Shown: positions 50,800 through 63,324, counted from the first letter of the stretch. The stretch: 64,000 nucleotides of DNA from Lineus longissimus (GCF_910592395.1 NC_088313.1:11446937-11510936); one strand, 5' to 3'. Notes: a model not told the origin generated them from the sequence alone. Numbers and translations are program-made.

Positions 50800-51144
50800 T
50801 AAGAAAATAAGTGCCCCAGCCACTGCTTACAATATGAACTTAATTGTATTATGAGTTTCATAGTCATTTTTGATAGTGAAAGGAGTAACAATGTCCTTAA
50901 TAGGAACAATAGTACTAGTTCTTGTATCATTATGTCTGTTAGCTCATACAGTGGTAGTAACATGATGATCCTTAACTTTCTCAACATTAGTCTTAACCTT
51001 TGTTTTCTTAACACTATCTCCTTCCATTAGTGGTGGTGCTACTATCTACTTTTTATTGATATCGTTAATACCAGGTTTAGCATTACTTGAAGCTATCAAT
51101 ATGTTATTATTGTAGTTATCTATCTTACCTACATTTAGAACCAT
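50800..51144 (-). pseudogene. Unrecognised Polinton ORF with hydrophobic C-terminus
   Basis: ATG 51144 overlaps the 3' end of the upstream ORF (51509-51135) by ten bases. The frame reads MVLNVGKIDNYNNNILIASS, then a TAA near 51048, KVKTNVEKVKDHHVTTTV, another stop, and KDIVTPFTIKNDYETHNTI with a final hydrophobic AVAGALIFL. Three stops break it. Identity unknown. Confidence 0.4.
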
Positions 51145-51509
51145 GTCTGACCCTTGATGTACAGACCAGGTCCTATTACATAGCCTAATCTTGTATTTGT
51201 TGTGGTAACGGCATTCTGGTACCTTAGAATTGAGGTCGGAATATCCACATGTTTATCAATTGAATCCTTTAGCTGCTTGTTGAACTGCCTCTGAGCATCT
51301 AATTCTGTACCGGGTATTCCAACTATCGGTGTTCTAGTTTCTCCATGTGATCCAAAAAGAGAGTAAACATATGTCCTGATAGAGTCATTCAATCTCTCTA
51401 TCCCTGGATTTGAGAAACCTGATGACTTCAGAGTCATAAACTGTTGGTATGTTCGACGTGGTTTCCGTTTAAACATTGGAGGCATTCTGTTCTCATGAAC
51501 TTGCTTCAT
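51135..51509 (-). CDS. Unrecognised basic Polinton protein
   Basis: 124 codons starting MKQVHENRMPPMFKRKPRRT. The N-terminus is strongly basic; a mid part has GIERLNDSIRTYVYSLFG and PIVGIPGTELDAQRQFNKQL, followed by RYQNAVTTTNTRLGYVIGPG. It could be a virion core or structural protein by composition and position among capsid genes, but I recognise no family. Its stop lies within the next ORF. Confidence 0.45.
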   Translation of the reverse strand: MKQVHENRMPPMFKRKPRRTYQQFMTLKSSGFSNPGIERLNDSIRTYVYSLFGSHGETRTPIVGIPGTELDAQRQFNKQLKDSIDKHVDIPTSILRYQNAVTTTNTRLGYVIGPGLYIKGQTWF

Positions 51510-51519
51510 AAAGAAATTA

Positions 51520-52003
51520 ATTTTCGAATTATTTATGTAATAACCTGGATCTGTTATCGTCGGGTCGTATCCAATACACTCCAGGAAGCATGAAATCTGT
51601 AAAATGATCTTATCATTGGATCACTGTGGTTTAAATGGTCTCTAATTGAAATTCCACAACCAGTTGTTGCAAACCATACAGCCAGGTTAAATTGATTCTG
51701 TTAAAATGATAGTAGATTATCAATCAGTCTTAGACAGTCCTTACTATTTTTCAAACTTATTAACCCAGAAGTTATGTTAAATTCTTTTAGAGTGAAAAAA
51801 CTATTAGGGGTAACATAAACATCAAAGTTAAAAAAGTCATATGTAAACATATCCTTATGTTGTATTGTTAATAGGTAATTCCTAATCAGTTTTTTGGGTG
51901 GGCTAACCACTTTTTGGAGTTAAATAAAATCCTGTCCATGAGACCAACGGTTACTCCTCCGCCAAGTCTCTGGTGAAATAACGTGTGGCAAAATAATTAC
52001 CAT
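51520..52003 (-). pseudogene. Outermost Polinton ORF, broken
   Basis: From ATG 52003 the frame reads MVIILPHVISPETWRRS to a stop, resumes as 51910-51701 (SPPKKLIRNYLLTIQHKDMF, VYVTPNSFFTLKEFNITSGL), and continues with FNLAVWFATTGCGISIRDHL and further peptide to about 51530. Probably one gene with two or three stops. No family recognised. It marks the last Polinton coding sequence that I can see on the right. Confidence 0.45.
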
Positions 52004-52020
52004 TTCTATTTATTTATCAT

Positions 52021-54589
52021 TAATTTTGCTATTAAATACCAGTGAACACGGACAGTACAGACTTTACAGACTTTTTCTTGGCAGCCCAGCTGCGGTTGTT
52101 TTACCGTAAAATTAACGGGAATTTTTTTACAGTGTAAGGAAATTTTTAAAATGCGCAGTTTTTGTGATTTGGGGGGGTTTGCTTGAATATTTCAGTTTGG
52201 GGTGACCTCAAGTGCTTGGAGCAGAACCTGTGTTAATTACTGACCTTTATTCAATAAATAAATGAGTTGAGTTCCTGTAGGAAGATGATATCACGGTTTT
52301 TCGAGTGGTGTAAAGCCCGGATTGGTCACCTTCAAAACGCTCTTTGAAATGCATGTCATTTGTAATTGAGAGAACATCCTGAAGTCATGCAATTTCGGGA
52401 CGGGCCTTAAATGGCATTAGAGGACCATTGGCATTATTGAAGGGCAATATTACCCAGCTGTCGGCTGCCCAGTCATCTCCTATTCTACATAAGTAGTTTT
52501 CATCAACAAATTGCACAAAAAAAGGAAAATTCAGAATCTGACTGAATTATAATGCCTTTCCGGTGTTGACTCCGATTTGACCCGGCCCAAGTTAGCTCTC
52601 CATGCATCGATCCTTTCAATGTGGAAGGATGCAATAGTAAGGCACTTCCTGGAGCCATGGATCTACCCTGTGACGTTTTGGTGCTGATATCAATTATTCC
52701 GACGTCACGGTGATGGCGCTTGATAACCCCACTACTGCGACGATAATTGAAATGACCTGCGTCGTAATAGCGGGGTGACGTAAACTCGGATCTCGGCGTG
52801 CACTCACGTGGCGGGAAAGGTATTTCGCGCCGGGATTTGCGCGTACTGAAAATAACGAATAAAGCGTTTTTCTATCAGCTAAGAACTGAAACAAAATTCG
52901 AACAGCATCAAACACGTTCAGAAAAATAGGTTTGGTGAACCAGAAGGAGAACAAACATATTGCTGTAAAATGCCGCCAACTTCTTTGAAGGTGATTTCGC
53001 ACGACCAACGATTTAGCTTCTTTTTAAAAAAATTTCTCGGGCGGTGGAAATAGATCATTTCATTTCCTGTTTTAATGAAAGACTGGCTCAAATCTGTTAG
53101 CTGGATTCGGACTGTAGAAAATGTGGACAAGAGGACCTGCAATAAGGTTACATTCAGAAATTGCGTATAACTTGATAATGAAGAACATTGCTCTGATAAT
53201 GACTGATCGAGGAGCAGGAAAGGCATTGAAGGCTCTCCCCCTCCGCCTAAAAAGCTGATGTAGTGTAATAAACTCTAACAGCGGCCACTGTGCTAACAAA
53301 ATGAAGATTCGCTGTTTAATTGAACCGTAAAAAATATTTCAATTAGAATGAGCTACTAAAATCAGCAGAACCAAGAATTTTTCTCCTCCGTAATATACAC
53401 AATAAAAAACAAGAATTTGTCGATGAGCTAATTATATAACTTGGCGTACTAGGCTACTTCTTTCAACTACGTGACAAAACTTCAAAGACTGTAATGAGTC
53501 TCACTTGGATTCTTAGGAGCCAATTTTTGTAACAGTTCCTTTACTTGATTAAGGATGCACGGCTGAACGTGCTATACGGTATACTGAAAATGTGTTGATT
53601 GGAATGGAGTTGATTGGGGTTCGGTCCAGTCGTTTGACAACCTTTTATACTTTGAAATTAAATTGAAAATAACAATCAAGCTTTAAAACGCTGATCATGC
53701 TTATACCTGAACGACATCTCTGCATGCGTGTTAGACACAATGTTAGAGGATTACGTATTGAGACGAGGAACATACCCTGCCATGTACAGCCTTATCTAAT
53801 TGCGCACTGACAGGCTGTAAAAGAATGTGTTTCTTTCTCTATTACTATAAATTCTATAAAAAAGGTACGCCTAGATGTGCGAGTGTGTGAGTTGTGTGGG
53901 AGCCAGCACAATCGCCATGATCACTGCAATTACGATGTAAAGAGAATATGCATACACGCGATGATGTTTTGACTTTTACTGAACATTTTTGAGTTATTTT
54001 CTCGTAAATGAAGAATAAACAAACGGGAGGGTAGACGCGATTGTGGCCATACACAGTTTCCGGTTGGCAAAATTCTGTTCATTGCAAACTGCGCGACCCT
54101 GGTTTTGCGTTGAAAGAGCGCGAATAATGATGATTAGCCTTGGAGAGATGTTGTTGCATCAGGGGTGCGGGTGCGGAAGTGCGTCACGGCTAAGTCGGCG
54201 GAGTTCTTCTTTTATAGATCTTCAACCTCAGGCTATTGTGTCTTGATTGATATTTCTACTCGTAAACTAAAGCAGCCTTGGAACAGAAACACCAGTCCCG
54301 ACGTCCCGTTATAACGCAATATCCCGCTTCGTAATGGAGATTGTAGCCAAATCCCGAGCATCCAGCTGGGCAGTGCTGCCAAAAATTGACTAGCTATTGG
54401 CGAGTAACGAAATGCACTGCAACTGGCCATATGCTTTGTGCAGCATAAAACCAGATCCTGTTGGGATTCTGAGCTTGATTGGGCAGAAACAATTGTCCAA
54501 ATTTATTCGTCAACTTGACGTTTCAAACGGCTACACCATTCTTCAGAGGTTAGTTTGGCCGCTAGATGTCGTAGCAGACAGACTCTGAT
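52021..54589. other. Unassigned sequence right of the Polinton
   Basis: No gene recognised. GC-rich patches with CG dinucleotides occur at 52690-52860 and 54060-54220. No Polinton terminal repeat was found here that matches the left side. Confidence 0.4.
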
Positions 54590-54599
54590 CCCACACGTG

Positions 54600-54933
54600 A
54601 CTTAGTCTGTAGCCCCCTTCGTTTCGATTCATTTCGGTAGTTTTACGAATCCAATTCGCCTCCTTCACCCATCTCGTAATCGTGTTGGCTCTCTCTCCAC
54701 CACTCTGCTTTGTTCCAATCGATGTTTTGATTGTCCTTGACTACATGATCTGTGATGGCCGATTTGTTGAGCTCACTCAAAGACGATATGCTATTGGCCC
54801 GAGTATATTTACGATATTTTATAGTCTCTACGTCATTCTGGTGTTCTTTCAGCCTCACCGAGAACTTTCTGCCTGTCTCCCCGATACCCAGCAAACACAA
54901 GACCCCCGGCTCAGGTCTGGCTGGCACTGGCAC
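54600..54933 (-). pseudogene. Penelope-like element GIY-YIG endonuclease fragment
   Basis: Minus strand: IGETGRKFSVRLKEHQNDVE is the GIY-YIG core with its Arg. It is followed by YTRANSISSLSELNKSAITD and HVVKDNQNIDWNKAEWW. After a one-base shift near 54655 the typical C-terminus IRKTTEMNRNEGGYRLSHVW appears. The GIY-YIG nuclease of Penelope-like retroelements nicks the target DNA during insertion. The upstream RT part is absent: the homology stops at the CCAGACCTGG-rich repeats near 54900. Confidence 0.75.
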
Positions 54934-55358
54934 TGGCTAGGCTTGGCCCTGCCTAGCCAGTTCGAGGCCCGGGTGCTAAAGTGGTCTGTGTTTTACTCTA
55001 AAATGAACAAATAGGTCTTGTTCATATAGAAGATGAAATAATAGCTATCTTAGGGGTGGCTTAACCATGGCTTCCCAGGTCTGGCCCAGACCTGGCTTGG
55101 CATCGTGACCTGCATTTGCAAGAACGTTTTTAAAAAAAATGCACTGGGAATTCACCAGTTTGTTTTTAAAAGAAATACATATACATGCCATAGAAAGAAA
55201 AATGCGTCATGTTTTGTATAACCTACTTGTTTAAGATACAGGCAGATTTTCTTTCGGCACCACACCATTTCGGAGACTCTGGCCCAACCCTGGTCCTGGG
55301 AACACAACTTGGTCGTGATGGCATACTTTCTCTGGACCAGCCTCGGTCCTCACCTGGC
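54890..55358. repeat. CCAGACCTGG/GGCTAGGC-rich repeat region, left part
   Basis: Repeated short palindromic words (CAGACCTGGC, GGCTAGGCTTGGCC, CCAACCCTGG) over about 450 bases. The same vocabulary returns at 57530-57660 on the other side of the LINE, so the LINE inserted into one such region. Confidence 0.6.
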
Positions 55359-57480
55359 ATATTATTATTATTTATTAAAACATAATTTTAGGTGCCTTTA
55401 TCAACAAATTGCTCAAAGGCACCTTACAATCTAAGAAACAATGTGCTCAAGGTACTAAAATACAGCAATAAAACAATAAAACAATTTAGGACCACATGAT
55501 TAAAAACGGATTTAAAAATAGGCTAATTTAAAAAGATAGGTTTTCAATGCCTTCTTGAAGATGCCCAGGTCAGCTGTCGATCGGATGGACAGAGGAAGTT
55601 CATTCCACAGCCTTGGGGCCGAAGCCCCAAAAGATCTCCCTCCACAGACCGTCCTATGGCGGGGGACCTTTATACTCCCCCGCAGAGCGGAGTGCTCTGC
55701 CAGACCTGCGGAAGGAAACCAACTCCGAGATGAAAGGAGGCCGGGCTGTGGAATGAAGGGCTCGAAAGGTATGGATCAGAACTTTGTACCGGATCCTAAA
55801 CTTCACGGGCAACCAATGTAGGTCGATCAGTACAGGTGTTATGTGGTCAGACTTTTTAGTACGAGTGATCAAACGTGCCGAGGCGTTTTGAACTTTCCGT
55901 AGGGATTGCACCAGTTGACCTGAGACACCATCAAGAAGAGCATTGCAGTTGTCGAGTCTAGATGTTACCAGACCATTGACAAGTGACTTGGTTGCATCGG
56001 CAGGCAAATAACTCCTCAATCTACCAATGTTCCGGAGGTGGAAGAAGCAGGAACGAGCAACAGAGATCACCTGCCTCTCCATGGTGAGGTGCTGGTCAAA
56101 GATAACTCCCAGGTTGCGAACAGCTGTGCTCGGTTCAGTGCTGCAACAATCAACAGAAACTGAGATGTGATCAATGGCCTGGCCTCCACGCAGGGTGAAC
56201 AGCATCACTTCTGTCTTATCACCGTTTTGTTTTAGGAAGTTTGAGCTCATCCAATTGCTGATGGCTTTAAGGCATGTCTCGAGGTTGTGGACAGCTTTGT
56301 TTTGAATCACCAGATCTTTTTTGGGGAAGAAAATGTAGAGCTGTGTATCATCAGCGTACATATGGTAGTCCAGGCCATGCATCTGAATAAGAGTACCCAG
56401 GGGTTTAGTGTACATCGTGTATAACTTCGGTCCAAGAACCGACCCCTGAGGAACGCCATATTTGAGCTTGTTGCTGTCAGATGCCTGACCGGAAAGTACC
56501 ACTGATTGATAACGGTCCTGTATATAGGAATCAAACCTATCGAGAGCAGTACCCTCAATGCCATAGCGCTGCCTTAGGCGGTTGATGAGGGTGGCATGGT
56601 CGATGGTGTCAAAAGCTGCCGAAAGATCGAGCATCACCAAGACAGCACTATCACCCCTATCCATAGCTTTGAGAATGTCGGACTGAACCCGGATGAGTGC
56701 CGTTTCAGTAGACCGGAACGTTGTGTACGCACTCTGATGTTGCCAAGAAGGTCGTTGGCGCCAAGATAACTGTCAAGCCTGCTAGCAACAACCCTCTCGA
56801 GCAGTTTTGACAAGAAACTCATGTTTGACACAGGTCGGTAGTTCTTTTTATTTTCCTAGTCCAGTCCCGTCTTCTTCAATATAGGGGTTATGTGTGCCAT
56901 CTTGAGACGCTCGGGTACAACACCTTCCTGCAACGATGAGTTGACAATGTGTGTAAGCAAAGGTAATAATTCATCCATGGAGTCTTTCATTAACCACGTT
57001 GGGAGAGGATCAAGCCCACAGTACTTACTGGCACTGGATGAGATTATCTTGCGTATCTCATCATCAGTTGCAGGTTCAAAGCTAGAAAGGCGCGACGAAA
57101 CAGTCTCGTTGGTGATACCAGTGTATTGTTCTTGATCACCACCAGACCCAATGTCAATCCGGATCTCAACAATTTCTCTGCGAAAAATTCACTGAACTGG
57201 CCAGCAAGCTCACGCAAGGAATTGTGTCGTGGGAGGACAAGTTCAGATGACTCTCCCATAAGATGTTTCACTACAGTGTTAATCTACCTATTGTCACGAC
57301 CACCGTCCACGATTTTGTTGTGGAAGTAGAATTTCGTGTGTCTGTCAACAGATTTTTCACCTTCACGCACTGCGCTCCGTACATTTGCCGATGCACCTCA
57401 AGTTTGGATTTCAGGAACTGTCTCTCCAAGCAACGTCTCTCACGTTTAAGTTCATGAAGCTCGTCGGTACGTACCACCCC
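55359..57480 (-). mobile_element. CR1/L2-superclade LINE (copy 2)
   Basis: Minus-strand non-LTR element. Upstream fragments (57477-57271 ERRCLERQFLKSKLEVHR; 57271-57044 LRELAGQFSEFFAEKL; 56831 FLSKLLERVVASRL) are frameshifted pieces of the endonuclease-RT linker and early RT. The main RT ORF follows. The 3' UTR ends with a hairpin (AGGTGCCTTT at 55390-55399 with AAAGGCACCT at 55416-55425) and an AAT-repeat tail at 55359-55377. A 3' stem plus short tandem repeat tail fits CR1/L2-like elements. Confidence 0.82.
55654..56664 (-). pseudogene. LINE reverse transcriptase (copy 2), long open fragment
   Basis: 336 uninterrupted codons. Landmarks are LVMLDLSAAFDTIDHATLIN, YGVPQGSVLGP, the catalytic YADDTQLYIF, WMSSNFLKQNGDKTEVMLF, VRNLGVIFDQHLTMERQV, a thumb segment with SRLDNCNALLDG, and LHWLPVKFRIRYKVL. 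It is better preserved than copy 1 but lacks the N-terminal part in frame, so the copy as a whole is defective. Confidence 0.88.
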
Positions 57481-58690
57481 TCACCCATGTCTTGCCGCAC
57501 CTGGGCAAATCATGGCCCGTATGAGCACTAACAAGTTTGGTCCAACCCAGGCTAGACCTGGCTAGGCTGGAATCAGGTCTAGGTCAGCCCTGGATTCCCA
57601 GACCTGGACCGACTCACAAAGCCGGGTTTGGCCAGACCTGGGCCAGTCGAAGGCCTACTCTTCAGTGCTGGCTGGGTCTACGACTTGTCGCAATTGGCAC
57701 AAGGAATTAGATACACACAGTTTGTAGTGTCACGCATATCCCGTTTGTCTTTTGGTTTCACCAACATTAGCCTTATGGTGATTTATGGCCTACATGTTGT
57801 AGCCAACCCTCCGACTCCGACTTAGCGCAGAGGGTGTGTCCACGCAATCAACTCATGTTTCTTACTTTGTGGGTTATGGCACCAGATACCAGGAACATCG
57901 GTTATACGTCACATTCAAGGAACTGCGAAGAACGAGGCATTTTGGGTTTTTTCAAAGCTGGTTCCTCCAGAAATACTATCCTGGATTCTCCCTGGGATTG
58001 ACCGCTGGCCGTACAATGTTGTAGCCAGCAGTGTAAATCACTACGCTATGAGGCTCCCCGTTAAAAGGCCATTCCTCCAGGTATTTTGCCATTTCCTGAT
58101 GTAAGACGATTTTAAAAATGCACCTAACAATTTATACAATACAGAAAACCCCATTCAATTTGCTCCATACATTTTGAAGATATAGCCATTTATGTGTTTG
58201 ACAACTAGATTACCGAATCAGGCTAGCAACTGGCTTGTTAGAGCATGCAGGCGGCGGGTTCACCAAAAGTTTTGATGTAGATAAGGCTACTGTCCTACTT
58301 GGGAGGACAAATATCAATTGATGCTCTTAAAATTGATATATATGATCGAAGTCTGATTTTCATTGACTGTTTCAATGTTCAAGTATGAAAGCATACTTTA
58401 GCCCACGAAATATGAGTTTATTGTATTCAAAAAAATAAATTAAACTAATTTTTTATCTTTTTTTTTGGAAAACCGGTTATATTTATTTTAGAAGCCAAAT
58501 CTCACATCTAGAAAGTGCTATTTGAGCTAATTCATGAAGTGGGAATACATAACCAATGCCAAAAACAACATAGACCCGCACAAATATGGTCCAATTTAGG
58601 TTTTATAGCCACTTTAGGCAAATTTATAGAACTTGATTAATTTTTCAAATTTTACAGAAAATTGCATCAAATGCATCAATTTATTCAATA
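57481..58690. other. CCAGACCTGG-rich repeat (right part) and unassigned sequence
   Basis: 57530-57660 contains GGCTAGACCTGGCTAGGCTGG, GGTCTAGGTCAGCCCTGG and related words, matching the region left of the LINE. The rest has no recognised gene. Confidence 0.5.
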
Positions 58691-58699
58691 TTTAAACGT

Positions 58700-58790
58700 T
58701 AATATATAATAAGGTAAGGTATATAATAAGGTAAGGTAAGACAGACAAAGTATTATAATAAGGTAAGGTAAGACAGACAAAGTAAGAAAT
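58700..58790. repeat. Tandem duplication of AATAAGGTAAGGTAAGACAGAC units
   Basis: Nested short repeats: AAGGT units and two ~35-base units with ATAAGGTAAGGTAAGACAGA ending CAAAGTA. Non-coding. Confidence 0.75.
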
Positions 58791-61453
58791 CAGGCGGCAG
58801 GTTTACTGACAGAGATCAGGCTGATGTTTGACTTCACTTGGAAACCTAACCAATGCTGTTACATAACATGTAAACAAAACAGTTATTTTGCTATTATCTC
58901 TGGACTGGGTGCTTCAATTTTGATCAAACTTGATTTAATGCGGAGCTTATGTCCAGTCTTTGAGGATTTGTACATGTCAAGCAATCATAAAAGCAGGAGT
59001 CATGGCCTATACACTAGTGGTCTATCGATCACTCAGTCATTTTCGGCCGGCAATCCCGGCGTCGCGAATAATCCCCCCCCCCCCCTCTCAACCCGTACTC
59101 AAAAACGCAGATGCAAGTACATATACTCAGTAGGGAATATGGCATCCCATCGATGTGTTCGCCCCCTTATACGCCAGGTACACCTGGTTTATCGATACGG
59201 TAACACAAGTCAAAATCCAATCATCGTATTCGATATTTCGATTTCCGATCACTAATACAATTGCCTGACAAAGTCAAATCGGAAATATTGCAAAGCTCTC
59301 CAAATGGCTTCCGTAAACTGAAAAAAATACCATGGTGGAGAGATATCCTCGTTCTTACGCAAATGCGAACCTTCGCATTTGCCTACAGATTTAGTCAGGT
59401 TGCAAAATATATCGCAGATGAAGAACACTCAGAAATGCGAATACGCCTCAGTGCTTCTGTGCATACACGAGCTTCAGGCTACGGGACACGATATGTATTC
59501 GTCCACGACCGGGCGTGTGGCACAGTCAAATAAAACTATACATGTATCAACATGTCAAGTTGTGGTAAATACATGGTTTCGATGGATCAAAGTGGTATCA
59601 TATCTCAATCTGTGGTTGATTCTAAATGTACAGATTCAGGCAATCACAGAAATATGCTTTATCGATAACATATATGAAAATGTGGTCTTGCTGGTCAGTT
59701 TAGAATTAAGAGTGACGATCAATGCGCAAGTGACGATTTGTCGGATATGCTGTACAGAAGTATTTTTTTATCAGGCATTTGGTATTGGAATGTTGTAAAA
59801 TGTTATCATGATATTGGAAAAGGGTTCTTCTTAAAACACATAAAAAAAAACTTCGTGAGGATTGAATGGCACTAGGTTTTTTTTTTTACCAAAACCAATG
59901 TACAGCAATGTACACGTAATGTACACAGTGTCTAATACAGGGCCCTGGCCCACGGGCTACCTATTTTGATTTTTTAGATACTCGAGTGTTTGAGTACAAC
60001 AAGATCGGCCTGTTGGAAGCTCTCCTATAAATCAAATTGACTAGTCATTTTGTGTTTTTAGCTAACTGTGCCTATATTTGATATAGCTCACTTTAATAAT
60101 GATCTGCTTCATTTGCTTGTAAGTCCCCGAAATGATCCGTTGGACGACACGTATACTATCCAGCCTAAACCAAAAGAGAGGACTCAATTGGTCTCTGAAC
60201 TGATTGGCACCGTCTCTATTGGTCAGCACCCAGAAGGATTATTGGTATTTACCATGCTACTCTACTCAGTGGCTCAATCTCCGGTAAATAGCCCAATAGA
60301 CTATGTCTCATTTACTGGGTCACCACATTCAATCGTTTGTCGTGGCCGACACCTGTTAGGAATTTGGAATTTTTAACATACGATACTGTCATCAATACTG
60401 TCGAGGCATATGTTTTGTTATAGCATATCTTGTTTTTGTGTAATATCTGATATATCGCGATGCTCAGAGAAACAATAATCAAATCGAGACCATCACGAAA
60501 GATATGGGCCTAGCTCAGGAGTGCAATAAATGTCAGTACTGATAATAGCTTATGGGCGTGACGATAAAAGTCAGAAGAACACGAAAAGAATCCGTCATTG
60601 TGAATTAATTCTTAGCTTGCCGAGAACGCCATCTGACCTACCGAGCAGTCATACCTGGAAGAGTCATCGGAATTGCCTGCATCACAAACGAATAGCCAAA
60701 TGTGTGTTTATTGAGAAAGTAACCAAAATAACGCATGTCCGTCTGGTAACTAGGACAGCATAAAGAAATATGAAATGGAGAATAAATAGAAAAAGAAATC
60801 CAAATCCAAATAGAGCCCTGTGGCGGATTCTGGCCTGCAGACATTAGGTTTAATGAAAACCATAATTAAAGCAGGTCAGCGATTTCTGGTATACAGACTC
60901 TTATTAGAAAGACGGCTGGTGTGGAATAGGTCCGTACACGGTTTACCAGTAATTCAAAAGAAAACAAGAAAGACAATCACAATCGAATTATAATCGTTGC
61001 TTTTGGTGATGATTTTCTTTTCTGTCATGGTAAACTTACGTTGCCTGTGAAAAGGGTTTACAAGTGTATTGTATGGTAAACATCAACTCTTGAAATTTAC
61101 GTTGCATTATCATATTTCATGATCAGATAAATTACAGACCCCATGGCGAGGTAATCATCCATGGCCTAAAAAATGTACTTGACTTTCATGTTCATGTTGG
61201 ATGTTGATTTCATAATTATGTCCGTGATTTCATCCGGTAGGTAGGGCTTACGATCAAATGTTATCCCTCACAAAACAGGGCGGAAAGCACAGTGCATACC
61301 AGTGGGGTAAACAACGCACCTCCAGATCCATTCCCCGAATTAAACTAGCCACATCCGACACCAACCCCCCTTAACTTTACATTTTCTAATATGTATTGCT
61401 TACTCTATGACAATAGAAACCCGCGAAAAAAAATTTCGAAAATTTCTAAAAGC
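58791..61453. other. Unassigned AT-rich sequence with a C run
   Basis: A run of 11 C lies near 59076. At 60998-61055 there is a direct copy of the right arm of the inverted-repeat element at 61454. ORFs here (for example 58824-59255 and 60068-60376) show no family motifs. Confidence 0.4.
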
Positions 61454-61644
61454 CCTTTCCACAGGCAACATATGTTTACCATGGCATAAATTGAAAAAAG
61501 TAACAATAGACAAGCCTATTCAAGCTATTTACTTGAAGTTGTCAATGTCTTCCAATGGTCATGATATTTTTAATGCTTTTGGTGATGATTTGATTTAAAA
61601 CTTGTCTTTTATGTCATGGTAAACTTACGTTGCCTGTGAAAAGG
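61454..61644. mobile_element. Small inverted-repeat element (~190 bp, ~37-bp arms)
   Basis: CCTTTCCACAGGCAAC...GTTTACCATGGCATAAA (61454-61490) is the reverse complement, with about five mismatches, of 61608-61644. A further direct copy of the right arm (TGTCATGGTAAACTTACGTTGCC) lies at 61023-61055. No clear target duplication. A MITE-like unit is likely. Confidence 0.55.
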
Positions 61645-63300
61645 ACTTTTCAAAATGGCCAATATTTATTTTAATTAACAAGGCACGGGGACAAGCATTT
61701 GATACACTCAGCAATTACCTGCCGGCCCCTGTTTTTTCACATGGCCAACTGTGCATTGCATATTACTGAGCCAGGGTATTCCTCAAATATTCGGTAAAGT
61801 AGACACCACTAACAAAAAAGGCCAACGACAAGGACAAAAACATAACTCTTGAAGGACCACGATATACAATATTTTTAGTTATTCGATTTGCCGCTAGGGT
61901 TCTGTCGCTGGATGTCAGCTTATCCGTCGGGTTGGAAGAAATAAAAAGCTGACGCGGATCTCATGTGCTTTAAAAAAAAGACCCACAAAAATCCGAAAAT
62001 AACTCATATCGCGTCTTTTTGGGCAGCAAACATCCCCTTCGCCAAATAACTCAATAAAGACGACAAGAAACAGTTGATAGATAACGTTCTTCAATTGTCA
62101 TTTTACCTGTAAACTACCATAAAAACATATAAAATAATATTACTAATTATTATGAATTTGATTAATATGTGTGTAGTTTTTTTGCGTCCGAAAATGGAAA
62201 ACAAAATGCAATGTATTTCTGTCAAAATTGTCAAGATTTTATCAATACTATTCGTTTTCATGTACTGCAAAATAAGTGACGAGTCCGTGTGACCTACTCG
62301 CCACAAGAAGGCAAAACGCCATTTTCGATTTAAGAAAAGTAAATTGAATAAAATTGTACATTTGCGTTTCTCTATAATTAGCCTACCCGAGGACAATATT
62401 CTAGATGCGAGTTCTAGAGTCAGCATCTTCAACATGTAGAAATCGTTCGCAGAATCTTTAACAGCTGTAAACCTAAATCACCATCATCTTTATTGGGGAG
62501 GGGTGATTTTGGGCAAACATATAGTCAAAAATGCATGGTAAACATTCAGGAGCAGCTCAAAATGAGCTCGCGGTTCGTGTGATGGCCTAGATCTCTAAGC
62601 AGTAGTGCTCGTTTATAGCCAACCTGAGCTGAAGGTAGCTTGTGTTTATGCCATCATTGGCGCCAAATAAGCACGTTGCATTGACAATACTTGTATTAAG
62701 GATAGTGTTCAGTAAATACTATCAACAATGTACTCCTTCTCTATTAGTACATTATTTTTGGAATGTCTATCTCTATTCATGTATATGCGTGTTTGGCCCT
62801 ATATTTACCCGGGACTGAATCATTTCTGACAGTCAGGGTCACATCTATATATGGGAAAGGTGATTCGAAAGCAGTAAAACAATATTTTAGATGTGACATT
62901 AGGGTCATTTTTCATTGATCCATCCCCTTCCTAATGTTTGATCGAAAGCCTTGGAAAAATTTTATATGTTTATTGTCCATTGCCTTTTACTGACCACTTT
63001 AATGCAGCTTTATATGTAGTATACTATCAAATGACACAGTCATCTACTTTGTTAATAAAAAGGCAGTATTAACCTGCTCCAGCCTAACAGGAGCCACTTC
63101 GATCATCAGACATTGAAGGGTCATATCCCTACCTATGTTTGAGTTTAGAGACAGTGAACAGAAAAATGTTTTCTTTTCTGAGACCTGACGAAGTGCCAAT
63201 ATGTTACTGATATGGCCTATTAACCAAATCTCAATGACATATAGCCTACCAAAGAAGCTTCAGAGAAAGTTCAGTTACACTCCGTTCTAAACATAAAGAA
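61645..63300. other. Unassigned sequence
   Basis: No recognised gene or repeat. Confidence 0.4.
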
Positions 63301-63324
63301 GAAGTTCTAAACCAAGCAGCAATC

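Larger units (their letters stand above)
37151..52020. mobile_element. Degraded Polinton/Maverick element (~15 kb)
   Basis: This stretch has the full set of Polinton hallmarks: protein-primed family B DNA polymerase, FtsK/HerA-type packaging ATPase, double-jelly-roll major capsid protein, a candidate penton/minor capsid protein, and the N-terminal part of a retroviral-type integrase. An HNH nuclease and several unrecognised small genes accompany them. Polintons are large self-synthesising elements that also behave as viruses (polintoviruses, adintoviruses). Genes are tightly packed on both strands with overlaps. Nearly every large gene has stops or frameshifts. Terminal inverted repeats, target duplication and an adenain-type protease were not found, so the limits are approximate. 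Confidence 0.85.

Noticed and set aside
36900-52300. Terminal inverted repeats of the Polinton
   Set aside because: I compared the regions near 37.0 and 52.0 kb and found no convincing inverted match or 6-bp duplication, so none is reported.
58824-60376. Host exons in the longer ORFs of this region
   Set aside because: No family motif, no consistent splice-site framing, and composition similar to flanking non-coding DNA.
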